A stretch of DNA of 6,730 nucleotides, from positions 156,843-163,572 of the forward strand of contig DJJW01000004.1 of NCBI GenBank assembly GCA_002434335.1. The letters are read 5' to 3'. How positions within the stretch are numbered: the stretch's first letter is position 1; the number at the start of each line of letters is the position of its first letter. The stretch comes from Lachnoclostridium sp. UBA6558 (GTDB lineage: Bacteria > Bacillota > Clostridia > Lachnospirales > Lachnospiraceae). This document shows, one piece after another, positions 1-5,091 of the stretch. The notes beneath the pieces are model-generated. The model did no database searches, was not told where the DNA came from, and saw nothing but the letters and a program-made list of their open reading frames with translations. Made by a program: the position numbers and the translations under genes.

Positions 1-281
1 ATCAATCTCTACACAGCAGTTTGCTCTAGTAAAATACATTATAGATTATCTATTCAAAAAAATCCACCCCCTTTCCTTTAATTATAGTCAAATGGTCAAT
101 TTTATATAATTTTGAAAATCCCTCAGTTATTTTGTCGTTATATTATACAATTTTCCTATTTTCCATAATCCAGTTGTTATATTTTTATCAATCAAAGTTT
201 CAATATTCTAACAATCATTCTATGAATTTCTAAATATCCGAGCTAATATAACGGTAATTCTATATCACAAATTATAAATAC
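1..281. other. AT-rich intergenic region, no gene seen
   Basis: This stretch is strongly AT-rich, and I found no frame with a plausible start, ribosome binding site and coding character. It contains many short A/T runs and a 13-base perfect palindrome at 41-53 (ATAGATTATCTAT). On the minus strand there is a TATAAT hexamer (plus positions 81-86) followed by a purine-rich GGGGGTGG tract. That could belong to a gene leaving the window to the left, but no credible start follows it. I treat the region as upstream non-coding DNA of the two-component operon. Confidence 0.6.
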
Positions 282-310
282 TAGATGTTTTACACAAAAT
301 AAGGTATAAT
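282..310 (+). promoter_or_regulatory. Probable promoter of the two-component operon
   Basis: A perfect TATAAT lies at 305-310. At a 17-base spacing the matching -35 position (282-287, TAGATG) is a poor match to TTGACA, so this would be a weak or activator-dependent promoter. That is compatible with a two-component operon that controls itself, which is an inference. Transcription would begin near 316-318 and give a leader of about 190 bases before the response regulator start at 507. The call rests on the -10 hexamer and its position only. Confidence 0.45.
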
Positions 311-322
311 AAAAATCGGGGA

Positions 323-506
323 AAGCAGACAGCTGTTACTTAAACAGTTCCAAACTGCTTAAAAAAAGTTAGCATGAAAAAAAGCGTTACTACTGTATTT
401 TAATTTGGATGTGTGCAAAGCACACAGTGGAGGTATCTATAAATTAAACGCTTTTTCTAAATATCATGGTATTTAAGTGCGTTCGTGCGCACAGATGGGA
501 GCTCAT
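323..506 (+). promoter_or_regulatory. Structured 5' leader of the two-component operon
   Basis: The region between the probable promoter and the response regulator carries several inverted repeats. AAGCAG (323-328) can pair with CTGCTT (355-360) around an inner CTGTT/AACAG (333-337/343-347). AAAAAGCGTT (379-388) is perfectly complementary to AACGCTTTTT (447-456), and inside that pair lies a 7-bp hairpin, TGTGTGC-AAA-GCACACA (410-426). GTGCG (477-481) can pair with CGCAC (488-492) just before the true Shine-Dalgarno. An unused GGAGG lies at 429-433 with no start codon at a usable distance. I recognise no known riboswitch class. Regulatory function is inferred from structure and length only. 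Confidence 0.35.
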
Positions 507-1202
507 ATGTATAACATTTTAGTTTGTGATGATGATAAAGAAATTGTTGATGCCATACAAATCTATCTTAGTGCTGAAGGCTATAATATAATAAAAGCCT
601 ATAACGGAATACAGGCACTGGAAACGATTGAAGATTCAGAAGTCCATCTTGTTCTTCTGGATATCATGATGCCTGAAATGGACGGCATCCGGGTTACTAT
701 GAAACTACGGGAGAATAACAGCACTCTTCCTATCATATTATTGACTGCCAAATCCGAAGACAGTGATAAGGTGCTGGGGCTTAATGTCGGTGCCGATGAC
801 TACATTACCAAGCCTTTCAATCCGCTGGAGCTAATAGCCAGGGTGAAATCTGCTCTGCGAAGATACACAAAGCTTGGCAGCATCGTATCAGAGGAGCAGA
901 ATATCTATTCCTCCGGTGGTTTGGTAGTAAATGATGACAGAAAGGAAGTCTATGTCGACGGAGAGCTGATCAAGCTTACTCCGATAGAATATAACCTGTT
1001 AAAACTCCTGGTTAAGAATAAAGGGAGAGTATTCTCTATCAATGAAATCTATGAACTCATATGGAATGAGCCTTCTTATGGTGCTGACAACATCGTAGCG
1101 GTGCATATACGCCATATCAGGGAAAAGATTGAGATCAATCCAAAGGAACCCAAATACTTAAAGGTAGCCTGGGGTATCGGATACAAGGTGGAGAAATACT
1201 GA
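507..1202 (+). CDS. OmpR/VanR-family response regulator
   Basis: This 231-residue protein is a two-domain DNA-binding response regulator, the output half of a two-component system. The N-terminal receiver domain (about 1-118) has the acidic cluster D8-D9, the phosphoacceptor D52 (in LLDIMMPEMDG), T80 and the conserved K102 (TKPF). The C-terminal part (about 132-231) is a winged-helix OmpR/PhoB domain. It has the typical LTPIEYNLL segment, a recognition helix around 195-206 (NIVAVHIRHIRE) and a C-terminal wing (WGIGYKVEKY). I chose ATG 507 because GGGAG (497-501) lies 5 bases upstream and the protein then begins MYNILVCDDD, as usual for receivers. An in-frame GTG at 477 would add ten residues unlike a receiver and has no ribosome binding site. 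The kinase gene starts 25 bases after the TGA stop, so the two are almost certainly co-transcribed. The target genes are unknown; self-regulation is likely but not shown. Confidence 0.95.
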   Translation: MYNILVCDDDKEIVDAIQIYLSAEGYNIIKAYNGIQALETIEDSEVHLVLLDIMMPEMDGIRVTMKLRENNSTLPIILLTAKSEDSDKVLGLNVGADDYITKPFNPLELIARVKSALRRYTKLGSIVSEEQNIYSSGGLVVNDDRKEVYVDGELIKLTPIEYNLLKLLVKNKGRVFSINEIYELIWNEPSYGADNIVAVHIRHIREKIEINPKEPKYLKVAWGIGYKVEKY

Positions 1203-1227
1203 TCTTTTAGAAAGGCTGCGGTACTTT

Positions 1228-3453
1228 ATGAATAGAATTAAAGGTTCAATGTATATAAAAATATTGATACATATCGTCCTGTTTCTGTCTGGTCTTACCC
1301 TGACCATTGGGACTTATCATATTTTTAAATATCTTGATTCCTATACTACAAATACTTCTGACTTTAAAGAGACTTCTGAATTCCAGAGCAAATATCTCAA
1401 ATATGTAGAGCGGGTTGCCGTATATGTTGACTACAGAGAAAAGGGCTACTCCGGAAGTATTGGCTTTGATCCTTCTTCAACAGATATCTCATCTCTTTTT
1501 GAAAAAGAAGTGGTCAACCCCAAATCTAAAAAGAAGAATACGAACAATAAAAGTGAACAGGAACAGTTCGATTATTATAATGCCATACTCAATCAAACTA
1601 ACAGTAATTTTCTATATTATGTTAGAAACGTAAAGACAGGAGCTGTTTATACTTCTGCTGCTCTGGAAAACAAAGTATATAAGACCAATGAAGAGGGTAA
1701 GGATAAAATGACCCAGAAGGAATATCTGGAGCATGTAAAAAAGACAAACAATGCCTACCTGATCATTAATACAGAGACAGAAAAATATGCCACCAATGTA
1801 AACCGTAATTATCAGTTTCTAAATGATGAAAATTTAACCTGGGTAATGGACTACATCCGGGGAGTTGTCATAAACAGCGAGGATGAAACAGAAACCAATC
1901 GGGGCGAATATATTATCTGTACAACCATCGTTAATAATTTTCCAAACAAAGCTGATGAATTCGGTACGATGTACCATCATTTTAATACACTTTATAGAAA
2001 TTATACGAATTCGCTGCACCCTGTTCCCATATCCTTTGCATTGCTTCTGGTCTTTTTTATTTTGATTGTATTTTTCGCCGGACATACAAATAAATCCGAT
2101 CAGATCACACTTATAAGCTTTGACCGTGTAAGAACCGAGACCGGACTGATACTTATTGCCGGTGGTATAACCATTCTCTATTTTCTGGATATGAAGTTAT
2201 GCCGATACCTGCTGCATGATTTTGGTCTTGACTATTCCATACTGCTTGGAATTGGTTATACGATTCTTTATCCTTTTAGTTTATTTGGCTTCCTAAGTCT
2301 GGTTCGAAGATTCAAAAAGAATGTATTTTTTACCAATTCTTATCTTCACCTCTTTGGTATGAAGCTACGATATTTTGTACGGGAATTTATAGCCGGCAGA
2401 AGTATTACCTTTCGGTTCGCCGCACTAATTCTGTTTTTTATAGTATTAGAAGTAACAGGTTTTATTATTTACAGATATAAGCTTACACCATGGACTGGAC
2501 CTCTTTTCCTGACGGTGAGTATCTTCGGCTATCTGTTCCTCTTCTATGGACTGATGAAACAGGTTATTGATTTTAAAATAATCAGCCGTGAGACAAAGAA
2601 GCTGGCAGATGGTAATCTAAAGCACAAGATACCTGTGGATAAGATGCATGAACCTTCACTCTCTCTGGCTATTGATATCAATAATATCAGCGAAGGCTTT
2701 TCAGCTGCCGTAGAGGAAAAGGTTAAAAGCGAAAGGCTGAAAACAGAACTTATTGCAAATGTTTCTCATGACATTAAAACCCCCCTTACTTCTATTATAA
2801 ATTATGTGGATCTCTTAAAGAAAGAAAATCTGCAAAATGAAACTGCAGAAGGGTATCTGGAAGTACTATCCGGTAAGACCTGGCGTTTAAAGACTCTTAT
2901 TGAAGATCTGGTGGAAGCGTCAAAAGCCTCCTCCGGTGTACTGGTACTTAACCTGGAGTGCTTGAATTTTGTTGAACTTGTCAGACAGTCTCTGGGTGAA
3001 TTTGAAGATAAATTCTCCGACCACAATATAGAACCTGTACTCACTGTAACACAGGAACCCATCTATATTATGGCGGATGGCAGAAGTACCTACCGTATTA
3101 TAGAGAACATTTTTTCCAATGTAGTAAAATATGCTTTAAGCGGAACGAGAGCTTATATTAATATCTTTACGGAAGATGACATGGCGGTTGTATCGGTGAA
3201 GAATATATCCGCAGCTAAATTAAACATTAGCTCAGAAGAGCTAATGGAGCGTTTTGTCAGGGGAGATTCTTCCAGAAATACAGAAGGCAGCGGTCTTGGA
3301 TTATCCATTTCCAAGAGTCTTGCAGCCATTCAGGAAGGAACCTTTGACATAGCGTTGGATGGGGACCTGTTTAATGCAGTCCTTCGTTTTAAAAAGCAGG
3401 ACCGCTACACCAGTGAAACCAGAATAACAAAAGAAAGTGACATCTTACCTTAA
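1228..3453 (+). CDS. Sensor histidine kinase with large extracytoplasmic domain
   Basis: This 741-residue membrane kinase is the likely partner of the upstream regulator. TM1 is at about 9-31. A hydrophilic extracytoplasmic region (about 32-265) includes a lysine/asparagine-rich stretch near 98-112. Five further membrane segments lie at about 266-285, 304-321, 333-359, 393-415 and 420-446, with basic loops on the expected cytoplasmic sides. A HAMP-like linker leads to the dimerisation helix with phosphoacceptor H514 (NVSHDIKTPLTSI). The ATPase domain shows an N-box with N627 and N631 (ENIFSNVVKYA), an F-box-like FVRGDSSR (676-683) and the glycine-rich GSGLGL (687-692). The usual DxGxG box is replaced by VKNIS with N659, which I recall as common in related clostridial kinases. 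The start at 1228 has AAAGG 12 bases upstream. ATG 1249 (AAAGG 4 bases upstream) is an alternative and would only trim seven residues. The signal sensed is unknown. The stop codon lies in the loop of the terminator. Confidence 0.93.
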   Translation: MNRIKGSMYIKILIHIVLFLSGLTLTIGTYHIFKYLDSYTTNTSDFKETSEFQSKYLKYVERVAVYVDYREKGYSGSIGFDPSSTDISSLFEKEVVNPKSKKKNTNNKSEQEQFDYYNAILNQTNSNFLYYVRNVKTGAVYTSAALENKVYKTNEEGKDKMTQKEYLEHVKKTNNAYLIINTETEKYATNVNRNYQFLNDENLTWVMDYIRGVVINSEDETETNRGEYIICTTIVNNFPNKADEFGTMYHHFNTLYRNYTNSLHPVPISFALLLVFFILIVFFAGHTNKSDQITLISFDRVRTETGLILIAGGITILYFLDMKLCRYLLHDFGLDYSILLGIGYTILYPFSLFGFLSLVRRFKKNVFFTNSYLHLFGMKLRYFVREFIAGRSITFRFAALILFFIVLEVTGFIIYRYKLTPWTGPLFLTVSIFGYLFLFYGLMKQVIDFKIISRETKKLADGNLKHKIPVDKMHEPSLSLAIDINNISEGFSAAVEEKVKSERLKTELIANVSHDIKTPLTSIINYVDLLKKENLQNETAEGYLEVLSGKTWRLKTLIEDLVEASKASSGVLVLNLECLNFVELVRQSLGEFEDKFSDHNIEPVLTVTQEPIYIMADGRSTYRIIENIFSNVVKYALSGTRAYINIFTEDDMAVVSVKNISAAKLNISSEELMERFVRGDSSRNTEGSGLGLSISKSLAAIQEGTFDIALDGDLFNAVLRFKKQDRYTSETRITKESDILP

Positions 3454-3473
3454 GAGTCACTTTCTTTTGTTTT
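3426..3473. terminator. Bidirectional intrinsic terminator between convergent operons
   Basis: AACAAAAGAAAGTGAC (3426-3441) pairs perfectly over 16 bases with GTCACTTTCTTTTGTT (3456-3471). TCTT (3443-3446) and AAGA (3452-3455) extend the stem inward past one bulged A, leaving a five-base loop. The 3' arm is T-rich when read rightwards, and the complement is equally T-rich when read leftwards. It can therefore stop the kinase transcript and the convergent CYTH transcript alike. The 5' arm encodes the last kinase residues, and the kinase TAA (3451-3453) sits in the loop and inner stem. Confidence 0.88.
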
Positions 3474-3539
3474 ACGAAGTTTCCTATACCTTTGATATCT
3501 TTGGCCTCAGGTTAACTTCATGTTTATTTATAATAACTC

Positions 3540-4052
3540 TTAACTCAAGTTATTTAATACCTCAAGATGAAGTTCTGACAGATTTTCTGTCAATGCTAAC
3601 ACATTATTCTTATATCTGTCATCAAAAGTCACTTCCTTGCCAAACCAATCCGGCAGTATAAACTTTCCTGCTTCTTCTTCAGACTTAAATTCTACTTCAG
3701 CAAAGATTAAACCCTTTAATTCCCCTTCGAATATGTCAAGCTCACAGGTAAGTCCCGCCTCCAGTGGAATCAGGTACCGTTTCTTGGTGATAAGCCTTAA
3801 ATCCGTTTTTTCTCTCAGATGATAATATGCCTCTTTTGTCAAAGGCAGCTCTACCTCTTCACAAACCAATGCTACGCTATCTTCCTTCGTTACATTCAAC
3901 CGTGATTTGTAAGTCATATAAAAATCATCATTGCTTCTGCGAATGCGGATTACCGGATTAGTGCACAGATATCCCTGTTCAATATTTTTAACCGGAAAAT
4001 GATACAAGTGCTCCGGTAATCTGTTCAATAAAAATTTTCTCTCAGTTTCCAT
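3540..4052 (-). CDS. CYTH-domain protein (triphosphate tunnel metalloenzyme)
   Basis: This 170-residue protein belongs to the CYTH superfamily, a tunnel-shaped beta barrel that binds metal and triphosphate. Known members include inorganic triphosphatases, thiamine triphosphatase and class IV adenylate cyclase. The diagnostic ExExK motif is at the extreme N-terminus (E2, E4, K6 in METERKF). Inward-facing charged residues follow in the usual order: R36 and R38 (RIRR), K49 (YMTYKSR), E66 and E68 (CEEVELPL), K90/K91/R92, E104 and D106 (CELDIF), and E119 and E121 (AEVEF). The C-terminal part has the common DDRYKNN segment (144-150). The length fits short bacterial single-domain members. AGGGG lies about 4 bases before the ATG, which fixes the start because the catalytic motif begins at residue 2. 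It lies 15 bases downstream of the HD-domain gene and was probably translated from the same transcript. Tripolyphosphatase activity is the most likely guess, but the substrate cannot be read from the sequence. Confidence 0.9.
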   Translation of the reverse strand: METERKFLLNRLPEHLYHFPVKNIEQGYLCTNPVIRIRRSNDDFYMTYKSRLNVTKEDSVALVCEEVELPLTKEAYYHLREKTDLRLITKKRYLIPLEAGLTCELDIFEGELKGLIFAEVEFKSEEEAGKFILPDWFGKEVTFDDRYKNNVLALTENLSELHLEVLNNLS

Positions 4053-4067
4053 ATAGCCCCTTCTAAG

Positions 4068-4727
4068 TTACAAAATCTTTTGTCCATTTATAATAAGCTG
4101 AAATCTAAGGTTCAGTTTTTGTGCAGCTTTTTTACACAGTACCATACGATCTAAGAATATCTCAAAATAATCCATTACAGAGGAAAACTCAGTATCAATT
4201 GTCAGGTTCAGGGTAAGCTTGGTCTTTTCCTCGTTTATTACCGTTTCCGCTTCCTTAACCGCATAATTAACTCTGTCATGGATATCAAAGCTTGCAAGAT
4301 CACGATTTCTGACTCTGGTATAACGTACATCTGTCTTATCCGCAAGTATCAGGGCAGCCGCTACCTCATTAACGGGAAAAGCAGTACTTTCATCGTGGTT
4401 ACCAATGGCTGAGATTATCACAGCAATATCTTCTGCCTCTACACCCTGTCTGTCCAGTATACGAAAGGCCATAACAGCTCCGCTCTGCGCGTGGTCTACC
4501 CGGTTTACCACATTACCAATATCATGCATATAAGCTGCTATCTGAGTAAACTCAATGGTTCTCTCCGGCTATCCTAAAGTGGACAGTATATATTTCGCTT
4601 TCTCAGCTACTATCCCCACATGGGCGAAACTGTGCTCTGTGTAGCCCAGAGCCCCTAATGCTTCATCTGCTTTCTGTATATATGTTCTAATTTGAGGTAT
4701 TTTCTTAATTTCACGATAAGTTATCAC
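4068..4727 (-). pseudogene. HD-domain phosphohydrolase gene with in-frame amber stop
   Basis: Read from GTG 4727, this frame encodes 219 codons of an HD-superfamily metal-dependent phosphohydrolase, interrupted by one TAG at codon 53 (plus positions 4569-4571). The start has GGAGG 10 bases upstream (4738-4742). The first 52 codons (VITYREIKKIPQ..., ending ILSTLG) include H32 and H36 (TEHSFAHV). After the stop the same frame continues PERTIEFTQIAAYMHDIGNVVN, carrying the H68-D69 pair. H79, H111-D112 (GNHDE) and D130 (LADKTD) follow. From memory, related proteins have a tyrosine at the stop (LGY followed by ER), so a TAT or TAC codon probably became TAG. The downstream part (153 residues from ATG 4529) has no ribosome binding site for that ATG and lacks the first motif histidine. 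Without readthrough the product is probably inactive. No other frameshift or damage is visible, so the lesion is recent or a sequencing error. The substrate is unknown; nucleotides or other phosphate compounds are typical for the superfamily. Confidence 0.85.
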
Positions 4728-4742
4728 TATTCTATGGCCTCC

Positions 4743-4982
4743 TGTTATCCAACTATATCATATCCTTCCAGTATGAAAATATACAATACACCGACTGTAG
4801 AGTTATAATCACAGATTATATCAATTTAAAAGGATAACTCCATTGTAACACTGTCATACTTAAGTTTGGTAAAGTAAATGTAAATTTTATCTCCTTACAC
4901 CACCCGACCACCATCCTTCCATATTGTATCAGATAATATCCATCTTGAAAAGAATTTACCAGTTCTGCATTTATTATTTTAC
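4743..4982. other. Divergent intergenic region, no supported gene
   Basis: This region separates the divergently transcribed HD gene and the ABC-F gene. It holds the extended -10 element reading left. It also holds one stop-free minus-strand frame (between stops at 5011-5013 and 4816-4818) with no convincing start and no recognised product. A pyrimidine-rich plus-strand tract lies around 4890-4920. I see no tRNA-like fold, no long inverted repeat and no riboswitch that I recognise. Confidence 0.5.
4815..4823 (-). promoter_or_regulatory. Extended -10 promoter for the HD-CYTH pair
   Basis: On the minus strand the sequence reads TGATATAAT, a perfect extended -10 element (TGnTATAAT). No good -35 hexamer is present at 17 bases, which extended -10 promoters tolerate. 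Transcription would start near 4808 and give a leader of about 80 bases before the GTG at 4727. This supports the HD and CYTH genes having their own promoter, independent of the two-component operon. Confidence 0.55.
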
Positions 4983-5010
4983 TTGAAAATGTAAAAAAAA
5001 TATGTATAAT
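4983..5010 (+). promoter_or_regulatory. Promoter of the ABC-F gene
   Basis: TTGAAA (4983-4988) and TATAAT (5005-5010) are separated by 16 bases, close to the vegetative sigma-A consensus. Between them is an eight-base A run. Transcription would start near 5017, leaving a leader of about 75 bases before the ATG at 5092. This is the best-matching promoter in the window and suggests substantial constitutive expression. Confidence 0.75.
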
Positions 5011-5023
5011 TTATTAAGTGACT

Positions 5024-5055
5024 TTTAGTTGAGATTGCACAAAATTTCAACTGAA
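5024..5055 (+). promoter_or_regulatory. Hairpin in the ABC-F leader
   Basis: TTTAGTTGAGATT (5024-5036) can pair with AATTTCAACTGAA (5043-5055) over 13 bases, including two G-U pairs, around the six-base loop GCACAA. It would form within a few bases of the predicted transcript start. It is not followed by a T run, so it is not an obvious terminator. It could protect the 5' end of the message or take part in translation-linked control as seen upstream of some ABC-F resistance genes. No competing structure covering the ribosome binding site was found, so the role is open. Confidence 0.4.
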
Positions 5056-5091
5056 TTATGGATAAATAATTTATTATCGCAAGGAGTACTT

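Noticed and set aside
1..39. Partial minus-strand gene leaving the left edge (ATG at 39-37)
   Set aside because: Only 13 codons are visible, and the nearest purine-rich tract is about 25 bases from the ATG, too far for a ribosome binding site.
41..53. Palindrome ATAGATTATCTAT as an operator
   Set aside because: It is short and AT-only apart from one G and one C. In such AT-rich DNA it can occur by chance, and no gene or promoter is tied to it.
477..506. GTG 477 as start of the response regulator (241 residues)
   Set aside because: It has no Shine-Dalgarno, the extra ten residues do not resemble a receiver N-terminus, and ATG 507 has GGGAG at a 5-base spacing.
499..509. GAGCTC and CATATG next to the start codon as a sign of engineered DNA
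   Set aside because: Two adjacent six-base palindromes can arise by chance. There is no vector sequence, tag or other sign of cloning.
466..522. 18-codon frame from ATG 466 overlapping the regulator start
   Set aside because: It has no ribosome binding site. The GGAGG at 429-433 is 32 bases away, and the frame overlaps the true start in another phase.
1834..2085. Minus-strand and alternative-frame open frames inside the kinase gene (also 1415-1633, 1883-2065, 2802-3062)
   Set aside because: They are shadows of the kinase reading frame, without ribosome binding sites or recognisable protein character.
3532..3554. AATAACT...AGTTATT inverted repeat at the CYTH 3' end as a second terminator
   Set aside because: The stem is only 7 bp of mostly A-T pairs and lacks a T run on the minus strand. 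The 16-bp element at 3426-3471 is a far better terminator.
3437..3661. Plus-strand frame spanning the terminator and the CYTH 3' end (and 3637-3822)
   Set aside because: It starts inside the kinase gene and crosses the terminator stem, then runs antisense to the clearly conserved CYTH protein.
4068..4529. Stand-alone 153-residue gene starting at ATG 4529
   Set aside because: That ATG is an internal methionine just before the HD pair, without a ribosome binding site. The frame continues upstream through the amber codon to a proper start at 4727.
5029..5091. TTG 5029 as start of the ABC-F protein (538 residues)
   Set aside because: It lies inside the leader hairpin close to the predicted transcript start and has no ribosome binding site. 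ATG 5092 has AAGGAG at 5 bases.
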